NCBI GenBank assembly: GCA_032622095.1
Contig: CP136063.1
Location: forward strand, 148,851,379 to 148,915,378
DNA: 64,000 bases
Origin: Siphonodentalium dalli
Taxonomy: Eukaryota; Mollusca; Scaphopoda; Gadilida; Siphonodentaliidae
Direction: 5' to 3'
Part shown: positions 22,325 through 34,200 of the stretch, piece by piece
How the letters are laid out: every line of letters begins with the position of its first letter
Position numbering within the stretch: position 1 is the stretch's first letter
Translations under genes and position numbers: made by a program
Notes under the pieces: generated by a model
Told to the model about the DNA's origin: nothing
Seen by the model: only the letters and a program-made list of their open reading frames with translations
Databases searched by the model: none

Positions 22325-25300
22325 TAGTCTGGTCGATAAAAGGTTTGACCTAGAATTTTTTTTATGAAGCTAAGACATAACGCCACCTTTATGTGCAAAA
22401 TTGGAACTCCCCCGTCCAAGATGGCCGCCAAAATGGCGACCGGAAGTAGAATTTTTACGTTTTTTTAATAATATCTTTAAGATAAGTTTCTGTGGTTTGG
22501 AACTGGTTGAGAATTGTTACTTTATTTTGTACTTAGCATGTTAACTGACCATTGGAGCAATGCAATATGCTGTTCGTTGGGTCCACACCCATTCCGATCA
22601 CTCAAAAATTCGATTTTACAAAACGCGGTATAACATTTCACAAAAGATCCCCGAGATTATAATCATATTTCATCAATAAGTGGGAAGAACTGTGTAATGT
22701 AAGTGATGCATTCTATATCTTATTGATATTCGAACTCAATGGTACCAAAATTGTCACTTTGGATCCAAATGGCTGCCAAAATGGCCACCAAAATATGGAA
22801 AATGGTAATTATTATCCCAGCGTGCCATGCAACCGCTTACAAGTTGCGGTGATGCACACAATTGGCTATTCTGTCGTATATAGCTTGAGTACTAACATTT
22901 CTGATGCACCTTGGGTATGTATTACTATTTTAACCACTGAAATTACCAGAATTATTCGAAATTTTCTGTCACAAACCGGATATCAAAATCAGCAAAAAAT
23001 CGATGTTCAGGTTTGAGCCATTTTTTTAAAGTAAAATGGAACTATGTTTGGTATCAAAGATGTTTATTGTTTTGATATGTGTTACATGTGTCACACTGAG
23101 TTATTTTAGAGAAAATTACTCATGATGGCTTCCAAAATGGCAACCACATTTGGTAAACATTATTATATACATATACATATGTGTATATACGTGGTGTATA
23201 TGTATACATAATCAATGGTGACTCACATGCTACTTACTCAACTAAATGTTCTATTCTGGTGGTCCTGGTACCATACGAGACATGACAAGTTCATTTTGAG
23301 GAATGCAATATGGAGTTTGCCAAAAGCTTCCTTGTTTTGAACGGAAATGGGCAGAACGTGGATACAGAACTGAAAGGGATCATATTATGTGGCTATTCTG
23401 GCCCATTAGCATCAACATTGATCAACTTAATACAGTGTGTATGTCTGTTGCCTGTATGGTCATAGACGAGGTGAGTAGGTATACATGGAGTTATTGTATC
23501 CATGAATCATGTGAATAGTTATACAATGTGTGACCATATGGTCATGGATGGGATGTCCATAGTGGTGTATAGGTATATAAGGAGTAGCAGTATGGTTATG
23601 TGTGAGGTGAACATGTTTTCAGTGAGTGGCTGTCTGGTCATTGAAGTGGTTATGGTCATAATGAGAGCAGCTACACTGTCCTGTATGTATATATGGAGTA
23701 ACTGTGTGGTCAGGGGTGGGCTGTACATATGTACATCGGGTGGCTGTATTGTCATGGGTGGGTGTATATGTATACATATGTTGGATGTATGGTAATGGAT
23801 GGCTGTATGTATAAATAAGGTGTGGTTGTATGGTTATGGGTAATGTGTATATGTGTACATGGAATGACTGCACGGTCATTGTTGAAGTGTATATGCATAC
23901 CTGGAGTACACTTTGATGGCCATTGGCGGCTAGTGTATATAGAGAGTGACCTCATGGTGATGGTGGGATGTCTATGTTTATATGTAGGGCCTATTGTATT
24001 GTCATTGGTGGTGTGTACAAGTATACAGTGAATTGCTGAATGCTCATGGAGAGGGTGTATATGTATACAGCGAGTGGCTGAATTGTCACTGTATATGCAA
24101 GTCTGAAGTACGAATGGCCGTGTGTTCGGGGTATTGGTATAGCTAGAAGCTGTGGCCATTGATGAAGTATATATATACACCTGGAGTGATGCTGTGGTCA
24201 TGGGTGAGGTGTATATGTATATCATGAGTGACTACATGGCCATGGCACGGCCTATATGTACACAGGTATATAGGGAATTACAGTATGGCAAAATTAATGG
24301 TTGGGTGAATTGATATACAAGGAGTGACTATGATCACGAATGTGGTTTATGCGTATACAGCAAGAGGCTGAATTGCCATGTGTCAGATGTATGTGCAAGT
24401 CTGGAGTGTATGAATGGCCGTATGCGCGGTATGAGCCATTGATATATCCAGAAGGGCTGTAATGCCACTTTTGTGAGGTATATATGTATATACATGGAGT
24501 GACTCTATGGTTTTGGGTTGGGTGTATATGTATATCTTGAGTGGCTATATGGCATCGGGTGTCGCAAATATGTATATATATATACAGGGAGTGAGACTGT
24601 ATGACCACTGGTGAGGCAAATAGGTATACACGAAGTGATGTATGATCATGGATGTAGCGAACAGGTATGGAGTGACTGTATGGTCATCGGTGAGGTGAAT
24701 ATGTATATCTTTAGTGGCTGTATAGCTATGCATGTAACAAATAAATATACATGGAGTGACTGTATGGCCTATGGTTAGGCGAATGGGTATACAAGAGGTT
24801 ACTTTGTGTCCATGTATGTAGTGAATATGTATAGAGGTCATGTGAGGTGTTGGAGTATACCTGGTGTGTCTGCATGTTTATTCACGGCTATATGGCCATG
24901 CGTTGGTGTATGGGTAAACCCAATTGTGGCTGTATGGATGGTAATGGGTGATGTGCATGTCTATACATGGCCATTTACGTGGTGTTCATGTATATATGGA
25001 GTGACTGCATGACTGGATATGTTAATCGATTGATGTAATATCACAGTGTTCTCCACATTAATTGCGTTTTATATGCAATGTGAAGAAAACGGTTTTCCTG
25101 ACAATAGTTTATTAGTTAATAATTTGTTATGCTAATGAGCCAGAGTAGCCACATAATATGATACCTTTCAGTTCAGTTACAACGTTCTGTCTGTTTCCGT
25201 TAAAAAACATGGACAGAATCCCAAAAGAGGTGTTCGGCAAAATCCATACTGCATCCCTTAAAATGAATTTGTCGTGCCTAATAAGGTGCTGGGACAACCA

Positions 25301-26450
25301 TAATATAAGATTAAGTTGTCAGTTGATTAAGTAGCTTGTTTAATAACCAACTGAGTCACAAGTTGCTACCATTTCGGAACAGCAGATAATAATGTTCGGA
25401 ATATAAACTTTTTACCAAATTTGGTTGCCATTTTGCAAGTCATCTTGAGTAATATTGTCTAAAACACCACACTATGCCATATTTAAGGCATATCAAAATA
25501 AAAAGAACATTTGATACTAAAGATAGTTCCATTTTACTTGAAAAAAATGGTCCAAACATGAAAAGTGATTTTTTTTTTGCCGAGGTTGATGCTGTTTGTG
25601 ATAGAAAAATCCCATAATTCTGGTAATTTCAGAATAGTAAATAGTAAAAATTAATCAAGATGCATAAGAAATGTTGGTATTCAATGTATATAAGACAGAA
25701 TAGTCATTTGTGTACATCACCACAACTTGTAAGCGGTTGCATGGCACGCTGGGATAATAATTACCATTTTCCATATTTTGGCGGCAATTTTGACAGCCAT
25801 TTTGAGCCAAACTGACAATTTTGGTACCATTGAGTTCGAATATCAATAAGATATAGAATGCATCACTTACATTTCACAGTTCTTCCCACTTCTTGGTGAA
25901 ATATGACCAGAATCCCAAAGGGGATCTTTTGTGAAATGTTATACCGCGTTTTGTAAAATCGAATTTTTGAGTGATCGGAAGGGGTGTGGACCCCACGAAT
26001 AGCATATTGCATTGCTCTAATGGTCAGTTAATATGCTATATAGAAAATAAAGTCACAATTCTTAACCAGTTCCAAACCACAGAAACTTATCTTAAAAGTA
26101 TTAGTTAAAAACGTAAAAAATCCACTTCCGGTCGCCATTTCGGCGGCCATCTTGGATGGGGAGTTCCAATTTTGGCACATAAAGATGGCGTTATGTCATA
26201 GCCTCACAAAAATGTATACATGTGTATACATATGACAAGTTGTTCTCACTATAATTGCATCAAGCTGACTTATAGGAAAATGGCAGCCATCTTGGACGCC
26301 ATCTTGAATTACAAAAAATGCTCAAAGCGGATTTTAGCGGATTTTGGATATGTTATAGAGGAGAGCTTCCTCTTCAAAATGATATAAAAACCAGCTTAGT
26401 CCGAATTTTTTCTAGGTTGACCCTCAAATTTGAGTTTATCGACCAGACTA
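22325..26450. mobile_element. Fold-back element, copy 2, right half of the palindrome
   Basis: An inverted copy of 18011-22100, with centre of symmetry near 22231: coordinates of matching bases add up to about 44461. It starts with the terminal TAGTCTGGTCGATAAA at 22325, then lacks about 230 bp that copy 1 has at its inner end. It finishes in GACCAGACTA at 26441-26450. Substitutions between arms are rare; one 97-codon shadow frame differs by a single residue between arms and the 157-codon one by none. Confidence 0.85.
23472..25021 (-). repeat. Degenerate minisatellite core (copy 2)
   Basis: Reverse complement of 19441-20990 with only a few changes. Same stop-free frames on both strands, not genes. 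Confidence 0.85.
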
Positions 26451-26599
26451 TTAGTGAATCTTTAGGAAAAGAATGTAAGGTACTGTAACATTTAAAAAAA
26501 TGCATATTCTTAATATGTGTGAGCAAACGGCGAGGCATTTCTAAGCAGCATTTTAAGTCATAACCAGAAGACTGTACAATTCAGTAACTTGAGGGTTAA

Positions 26600-26950
26600 T
26601 ATTAGCGTTTAAATGATTATATTTGAACGCTAAGGAAACGCTAAGAAAAGACTAAGGAAACGCTAAGGAATAAGGAAACGCTAAGGAATTGCAACAGTAT
26701 ATTTGCCAACATACCAACAATATGCAAATGAGGTAAGCATTCAAACGCTAAGCTTAGCGTTCGCACACTAAGCTCATAAATATTTCGCCCTATATACACG
26801 CTAACCAAACGCTAACCAAACGCTAAGATAGCGTTTGAACGCTAAGCTTAACATTTGTTTGCCCCATTCATCTTAGCGTTTATTTTATGCATTTGAACGC
26901 TAAGGAAACGCTAAGAAAACGCTAAGGGTAATCGCTAAGCAAACGCTAAA
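26600..26950. repeat. Cluster of AACGCTAAG / TTAGCGTTT boxes in both orientations
   Basis: About 17 copies of the 9-mer AACGCTAAG or its complement, unevenly spaced and sometimes immediately tandem (AAACGCTAAGGAAACGCTAA). No coding potential. It may be the subterminal region of a DNA transposon, where such arrays often bind transposase, but no ends were identified. Confidence 0.75.
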
Positions 26951-26988
26951 TAATGGCGTTCGGTTTTGGTAAGGGAAGTCACACTTAA

Positions 26989-27550
26989 AGGGATACTGTA
27001 CCCAAAATGTTGTTGTTGGTTTCTATAGTCTCCGAGTCGGAGAATAAGGTAACACTTTTCCCATTAGTTGAAAGTCTGTTGAGTACGAAGTAGTGTTACG
27101 GATGGAAAAATACAAATTGTCGTTGTCGAGTAATTTTTGTACAGTTTTCAACCAAATGTATCAAATAAAAGTTATATTATATGCATACTAGTCCCATATA
27201 CTCATTTAAGTTATTGTATCGTCACTAGTGAGTGAGTGGCTTGAGTTTTCTCCCCGTATCATCATAATGTTTTAAACGATCGTGTGTGCGATCGGTTACC
27301 AATCCAGTATCCCTCAATTAATTTGATTACGTTTTGTACACGGAAATTCGTAATTTAATTGACGCCATTTTATGGCTCCAGTCATAAATTCAATTTATAT
27401 CAAATTATTAACTTTGATTTTAAGATAGCCTATTAACCTGAGCGTTTACAGAATACATCTTCGACTCAAATTACTTATGTTTCTATATATTATCGATATT
27501 AGATCGTTGTTATCACCGGAAATTTATTGAAAATGGCGTACAGTACCCCT
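26989..27550. mobile_element. TTAA-flanked MITE with AGGG(A/G)TACTGTAC ends
   Basis: TTAA at 26985-26988 and 27551-27554 encloses 562 bp with inverted ends AGGGATACTGTACCC and GGCGTACAGTACCCCT. TTAA duplication with AGG ends differs from the CCCT-ended MITEs here and is shared with 45825-47664; Kolobok-like is one reading. Non-autonomous. Confidence 0.75.
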
Positions 27551-27719
27551 TTAAGAATGGAAAGAGGATGAGTAAGTTTTTTAAATGTTCTGAAGAAGGA
27601 CAGAAAGATCAAATGGCAATGGATGAAGTAAACACATTCATAAATATGAATGCAGTTTCTTGGATAAGAGAAGAATTTGGTGAATGGTCACCTTCTCAAT
27701 AAGTAAATGTTGGTCTGAA

Positions 27720-27806
27720 GGTCCCAGTTAGCCAAGGTCCCAGTTAGCCAAAAGGTCACAGTTAGCCAAGGTCCCAGTTAGCCAGACTTGAGGTCCCAGT
27801 TAGCTG
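27720..27806 (+). repeat. Minisatellite GGTCCCAGTTAGCCAA, five units
   Basis: Units start at 27720, 27736, 27754, 27770 and 27792, with 0-6 bp extra between them and a few substitutions. Confidence 0.85.
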
Positions 27807-27954
27807 GATACCGATGGGTGGGTTCCTTGACTCGAATTAAATATTTTTTACCCCGACACCAAAGATATAGTAATTTGGGAGAGTTAATCAGATTATGCAC
27901 CTTTAATCATTTGCAAAGGTACCGGTATTGGCGGTAATTAATCAGTGTATATAT

Positions 27955-29280
27955 ATATAACTAGCAGGTGGACTGCTTTTGAAGGTCAAGGTCAGGGCGG
28001 GGTGACGACTCGACCCGTCCAAAACACTCAGTGGACAAAAGTAACCCCACGTATCAAATTTCGTGGAAATCCCATAAAAATTCGCGATTTGACCTGATTT
28101 GACCTTGAATTGACCCGATTCCAAGGTCAATGTGACGTCGCACTGGCAAACGAATAGGCTTACGACACTCCCCATACGAAAGTATCTCCAGACACTAATT
28201 TTCATCGAAATCCCGTGATACTCGGGCGAAGTTGAAATGACCCGATTCAAGGTCAAGGTCACTTCGCACGGGCAAATTAATAGGCCCATGCCACTCCACG
28301 GCCAAAAGCTCCCCCACATACCAAGTTTCATTGAAATCGGCTCGGCCGTTTTCGACTCCATCGCGAACACACAGACAGACAGACACACATATTTCCAAAA
28401 ATATATAATAGACTAGCCGATGAGCCCAACGTTGTCCGGGCTATTCAAAAACAAAATTTCAAGTCGATAGCTCCACCCGTTTCCTAGATCTGGTCTGCGC
28501 ATGCGCGAAGCTGGCGTCGCACGGGCTCGGCGACCCGATAAAATTCGTATCCGGGGCAAGATACATTCACATACCAAATTTCAAGTCGATGGCTCCACCC
28601 GTTTCCGAGATCTCGTCTGCGCATGCGCGAAGCTGGCGTCGCACGGGCTCAGCGACCCGATAAAATTCGTACCCGGGGCAAGATACATTCACATACCAAA
28701 TTTCAAGTCGATAGCTCCACCCGTTTCCGAGATCTCGTCTGCGCATGCGCGAATCGGGCGCCGCACGGGCTCGCCAATACGACCACCTGGTCAAACTACA
28801 CACACGTACCAAGTTTCGTCCCGATCGGTCGAGAATCGTAGATTTGTATTAATGACAGACAAACAGAATGACAAACAAACAGACAGAGGTCTTCAAAATA
28901 TATGAGACTGGCCGATGAGCCCGACGTTGTCCGGGCTATTCAAAAACAAAATTTCAAGTCGATAGCTCCACCCGTTTCCGAGATCTCGTCTGCGCATGCG
29001 CGAAGCTGGTGTCGCACGGGCTCGGCGACCCGATAAAATTCGTATCCGGGGCAAGATACATTCACATAGCAAATTTCAAGTCGTTAGCTCCACCCGTTTC
29101 CGAGATCTCGTCTGCGCGAAGCGGGCGCCGCACGGGCTCGCCAATACGACAACGTCCACCGCCTGGTCAAACTACACACACGTACCAAGTTTCGTCCCGA
29201 TCGGTCGAGAATCGTAGATTTGTATCAATGACAGACAAACATACAAACATACAGAGGTCTTCAAAATATATATGAGACTA
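27955..29280. repeat. Composite tandem modules ending in GACAGACAGAC and ATATATA
   Basis: Three modules head to tail: 27960-28410, 28411-28905 and 28906-29275. The last two start GACTRGCCGATGAGCCC and contain sub-units of about 120 bp with CTCGTCTGCGCATGCGCGAA and CAAATTTCAAGTCG. The first has sub-units of about 130 bp with CAAGGTCAAGGTCA and AAGTTTCATTGAAATCGG. Each ends in a GACAGACA/ACAAACAGA tract and an AT-rich tail before the next GACTAG. Open frames (for example 28501-28905, or the minus frame 28388-27942) run through the repeats and carry no known domain. Confidence 0.75.
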
Positions 29281-29496
29281 GCAGGTTAGCCCGCCACTGG
29301 CGTGGTTGGTCAGAAACTTGACAATTTTAAATTAATTTTTGGTTTTTCAATATTTTACCCGATTTGACCTTGAATTGATCATTTTCAAGGTCAAGGTCAG
29401 GTCGGGGTCACAATTTAACCCGTTCATGACACTTCCCGTAGGTAGCAAGTATGAGCGCAATCGGTTCGAGTCTATAAATGACACATGCACACACAT

Positions 29497-29726
29497 ATAT
29501 ATATAATTTGTGGGTACCCGTTTCGAGGTGAAAATCACCTAGGGCGGAAAAACTGACCCGATCCGCGTTCATAGGAAGCCCTAAGTACGTAAGAATCACA
29601 CAACACGCATATATATAATTTGTGGGTACCCGTTTCAAGGTGAACATCACCTAGGGCGGTCAAACTGACCCGATCCGCGTTCCTAGGAAGCCCTGAGTAG
29701 TGAGTATGTAAGAATCACACAACACG
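29497..29726 (+). repeat. Two-copy direct repeat, about 115 bp
   Basis: ATTTGTGGGTACCCGTTTC, ATCACCTAGGGCGG, CTGACCCGATCCGCGTTC and AAGAATCACACAACACGC occur twice in order, near 29503 and 29618. Each unit ends in a TATATA tract, as in the neighbouring modules. Confidence 0.85.
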
Positions 29727-29754
29727 CTCATGTCTGTATAATGACGCAATGTAG

Positions 29755-30138
29755 ACAGTGCCGTTCGCGGTGATTTTGATGATTGGGAGTGGAGAAAGGG
29801 TGCTCAGAGCTTCTCCAAAACGCGACAACAACGGTGTCCGTGGGATTTTACCCTTAGATAGGAAGTTTGAACTCAATCGAGCATGCGGAGAGCACTCAAA
29901 ATATTGTTCCCGTATATCTCTGCGTTGCGTTGAATTGCAAACAAACGCTCTTTGTATAGCGACGCGTCATATACAACGCTCATTCAATTATCACTTGATT
30001 AACCACCGCAGTGCCGTTCGCGGTGATTTTGATGATTGGGAGTGGAGACAGGGTGCTCAGAGCTTCTCCAAAACGCGACAACTACGGTGTCCGTGGGATA
30101 TTACCCTTATATACGAAATTTGAGCTCGATCCGACCAG
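29755..30138 (+). repeat. Direct repeat of about 130 bp, 253 bp apart
   Basis: CAGTGCCGTTCGCGGTGATT to TTTGAACTCRATC at 29757 recurs at 30010 with about 95% identity. Open frames of 121 and 69 codons begin at the same point in both copies, so they are repeat shadows. Confidence 0.85.
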
Positions 30139-30227
30139 CCTTTTTCGATTCTATGAAGTACACATATACACACATACATATATATTAATAATATATATAC
30201 GGAAGTCTCAAATTAAATAGTAGATCA

Positions 30228-30464
30228 GTGCTATCAATATATGATAGCAGCTTATATTATTTACAATCACTATGTCAATTCATTTTGGGAGGGTGTACTA
30301 GTAATTTAAATATTCTGATCAATGATCATCCTTATTTTTTTTATGATCGGTCGGAAGTCGAAACAGATAATATATTTTCTCATGACATTGACAATGACAT
30401 AAAATCATTTGAACTTGAACTTGGAAACTTTAATTTCATGAATAAAAATGTTGAATATTCCTAG
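30228..30464 (+). other. Unsupported 78-codon open frame
   Basis: An AT-rich frame with a mixed composition (it contains DNIFSHDIDNDIKSFELELG) and no recognisable motif. It has no clear splice sites and lies beside repeats. I treat it as non-coding unless transcripts show otherwise. Confidence 0.2.
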
Positions 30465-30589
30465 TAATATTCAAATGCCTACGGTAAAAATCCCAGTCAT
30501 GTCTGATCAAGTCAACATTAAATGATGCTATTCACAGATTACAACTTTAATAATGCGTAGCCGTATCAGGCGTATGCCCGTAGGCTACT

Positions 30590-31090
30590 TACATTACAAG
30601 CAAACTTTTAATTTAAAAATGATAAATTTTTCGTCAAAATTCCCAAAATACATTATTTTCATGAATGAAACATATATGTTTTATACTATTTAGTGGATAG
30701 TTAAATAGAACTGAGCTTTGCTATGAAATCAAACAGTTTTTTTTATCTTTGGTTTACAATAGTAGTCCAACAAATTAGACTATTCGGATTATTTACATAT
30801 TTTATTATTTGGACATTTACGATTGTATTAATCATTCTGGGATTAAGACCACATAAATGTCCAAATATTAAAATAGGTCTTAATCCGAATCGTCTAATTT
30901 GTTGGACTAATACAATAGATTAAACGGGATAATTCCTCAACACATATGAAATCAGTTTACTCACGGTGCGCCAAAAACTTTAAGAGATCACCTTGAGCTG
31001 GGAATTTCCTGACGTCATACATAATCTAAATATAGGTTACAATTTGGCCAGCGAATGATGTAGTTTTTACGCATATAGCCGTATTTTTAT
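30590..31090 (-). repeat. Inverted partner of 16950-17310, next to the UPF0561 first exon
   Basis: Reverse complement of 16950-17310 in two blocks (about 30590-30720 and 30920-31075), separated by the MITE at 30765-30907. It ends about 115 bp upstream of the UPF0561 start codon, so it may include that gene's promoter; a CRE-like TGACGTCA lies at about 31011-31018. Confidence 0.8.
30765..30907. mobile_element. 143 bp palindromic MITE, TA-flanked
   Basis: Ends GTCCAACAAATTAGAC and GTCTAATTTGTTGGAC are inverted repeats, flanked by TA at 30763-30764 and 30908-30909. Internal arms (TAAGACC ... GGTCTTA) extend the palindrome. It is absent from the otherwise matching copy at 16950-17310, which confirms it as an insertion. 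The TA target fits Tc1/mariner. Confidence 0.85.
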
Positions 31091-31189
31091 GACGTTTTTC
31101 ACAGGAACTGCATATTTCTTCATTTCAGAAAGAAAATGTAATGATTTGTTCAAGAAAAATCATATATTTAAGGAAATTTATAAGACAAA

Positions 31190-31275
31190 ATGGACACAGA
31201 TGCACTGTGGAAAACTAAGCTGATCAATAAAGATCATGGGTTTATGAAGAGCATAATACGCAACCAAATAGACAG
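31190..31275 (+). CDS. C2orf68: UPF0561 gene, coding exon 1
   Basis: ATG at 31190-31192 opens 28 codons plus two bases (AG). The donor GTATAC follows at 31276. The HGF...RNQI block is here. The split Arg codon AG|A joins exactly to exon 2. An AG at about 31183-31184 or the CATTTCAG at about 31120-31127 could be an acceptor for an unseen 5' UTR exon. Confidence 0.85.
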
Positions 31276-34200
31276 GTATACAATACATGCATACAGCCAT
31301 ACTCACTATAAGTTAAACTACACTACCTGACTACTGTCACTGTCAGTACCGTACTGCCTACTACTGGTACTGTACAGTGTAGGCCTACTATTGTAGTGTA
31401 GACTGTAGTAGGCCCGAGACACCAGAATAGTCACCACGGCACAGGGGTTTGACAAGAATGTCTGGATCTGGATAAATACGTCCAAGTAACCAATTTGGTA
31501 TGATACTGATAGGATGGGCGGTGGGCGATATGTTATTGCGCGGCGCCAACAGCTGCTGCAGTCCAGATGTTTCTGATAGCGCAGCTGCGAATTCTTCTGG
31601 TGTGTTTAGTGCAACAACGTCTTGGTGTAATTTGTTCCAGTACACTGCTGTGTCCACAAAGAATGAATGTTTGTACTGGTCGTGGGTCGATTCGGTCCAG
31701 GGCTCTTTCGGTCTTGGACTTTTCGGTCCAGGGCTCTTTCGGCCGGGCTTGTTCGGCCCCTATTCAATTCGGGTAATTAGGTAGTGTGGGTGTTAATTGG
31801 ACGGCATGTTAATTGCCTTTGATTTGGGACCGGTCTTTTGATGACAATGGAGATTTATGTTTGTAATTAACGTTTTATTCGCAACAATAGTAATGGGTAT
31901 ACACACATAGTAATTAACACTGAAACAAATTCGAACAATAACGTGAATATATGATGAAAGATATGAACATTTATTGATTAAAAACAAGTTAAAACAGTAA
32001 ATATATACAGTTTACATGATAAAACATCTGGTTATTTAATGATTAAAAACAAGATAAAACATGGAAAAATCAGTCAATACATTATTTATTTATAAATATT
32101 AAAACATTGCGTAGGTCTTCTTCTTTGTTCTTCTTCTTTGCGTAGATCTTCTTCTTTATTCTTCTTCTTTATTTCTTGGATTGGCCATTCTTGTAGATCG
32201 CGTTCACATCCTTCAGGAATTCGGTTGTCTTGATGGTGCCGTCTTTGTATGATGCCCATATCGCCTCAAGGTCTCTGTCAATCTTCGTGTACTTCTGCTT
32301 TATGTCGGTTTCGAGGTCCCTCGCTGCTACAGCTACCTCGATATGTGCAGCTTCTTTTTGGAGCACTTGGATTATTGAAACTTATTATTATTGAAAATCA
32401 TTTTGTGTTATCATGAATTTTATTATTTAAATTAAAAAAATTATTATTATTATTAATGACTGGGAGAAAAACTTACCGATCTCGTAATCCATCACAAATG
32501 AGTCAACGTCAGGCTCCCCGGTCTTGTCTATGATGGCCTGCAGCACCTCGATGTAGTCTGTCTTCTGCGCCGTGACATTAACACGAATACCAGTGGAAAC
32601 TGTTTTTTCGTGTCGCCTTCTTTCACGAAGCAGTTTATTGACATCAGCTGAGCACTCGTTGTCCTAAATGGTTTCCCGATGATCTGCAATATAAAATAAT
32701 AACACAATAATGATACTGTTTACGTCTTTTGTTTATATAATTGTTTACATTTGAATTTTTGGTTTATATAAATTGATAATAATACTCTATTATGATTTTA
32801 GATTTAATTACTATTGTACCATTAAAATGTATTAAATTATTAAATTTTACTAACCCGAAAAGTACCGTCTATGAACCAACGCTTGGATCGTCGAAGCAAG
32901 TCAAGCTGGAATGGTGTCGAGTAAATCATGTGTCAGTGAGCGTTCGTGTTTATATCTGCTACCAGAAATTCTTCTATGTCGAGAAACTCTCTGTTGATGT
33001 CAAAGTGAATATCTGTCGGCACTGGAGGTCGTTTTTTACTGCGGTGTCGGTTGGTGATTCGTTTGGCTGTTGAGTTCTTTGGTTTGAATTGAGCCGTCGA
33101 TGTGGTAACTTCATCTCTAACGATTTCTTCTACTATATCTAAGGCAGGGCGGAACATGTCTCGGTCAGCTACTTCTTTAATTCTTGAGTATATAGTCTTC
33201 CTAATCATGAGGGATGGATCGGCTGGGTGGTTGTGTTCGTGGTCATTTCTCATGTACTGTTCCCCGATCGATGTAGCAGCTGCAAGGCATGGATCCTTCC
33301 GAGCTCTGACGCTGCAACGCCAACGGATGCGTCCGTTGTGTGATGCCTTTATCCCATAAGAGTAACCATCGGTACACACTAACAGCGGTTGTTGTCTTTT
33401 GCTGCCCGTCGGTAGAACCTTGTATGATACAGGGACGTCTAGGACATCTTCATCTGGCAGTTCCTCGTCGTCGAGTGTGATATCGTGCTGTTCAGGTCGG
33501 TCGTCAAAGTCGCGTCGAGTTATGTTGAAGCTGACAAGTAGATCGTCGTTGTCGGCTGTCGTTGTCTCGTTGGCTGTCTGTTGAACGTTGTCGATGGATG
33601 TTTCATTCACTGTTTGCTGAAGGATGGTCGGTAGGGTTTCTTCCACAATCTGTCGAAGTATCGTTTCTAAGCTGTCGTCAGTGGGTGCTGATGCGAAAGT
33701 TGAAGTGTCGTTGACAACATCCATTGGTGTTTCGTGACTGCAACAAAAGATATTATTTATAATAATGTATATTATAGAAATAAAAACGAGGAACGGATAA
33801 CGAGGAACGGATAACGAGGAACGAACGAAGAAATTGCCTATATATACCTCTCTTCTCGCAGAAATGCTGAAGCAATTGTGTCGGGGCATCTGCTGCACAC
33901 AAAGTTGATTGAAGACAGCCCCTTCATGGCGTCAAAATAACTTGTCTGTGTAACGCCGGTGTTACACAATCTGTGCTGCCACTGGCCGCATCTGTCGCAG
34001 GAAAGGGCGTGTTGACGTGGTCGGACATTCTTTGTACATTGGACACATGGATAGTCGATGTCAGTGCTGGTTGGTAATACTCGTAAACTGTATCGTCGGC
34101 TCATTGTTAATCAAATTGAAGAACTAATTGGATATGGTGTTGGGGCATACACACTACCCTTAAATAGATGGAACAATGTTGTGATAGGCATGAACAAGCC

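Noticed and set aside
21445-23016. Two 97-codon frames almost identical in sequence
   Set aside because: They are inverted copies of the fold-back TIR; a diverged third and fourth version at 18615 and 25655 are frame-broken, so no selection on protein is visible.
28501-29275. Arg-rich frames in the 28.5-29.3 kb modules
   Set aside because: They start at the same point of each tandem unit and read through CTGCGCATGCGC repeats; a repeat shadow.
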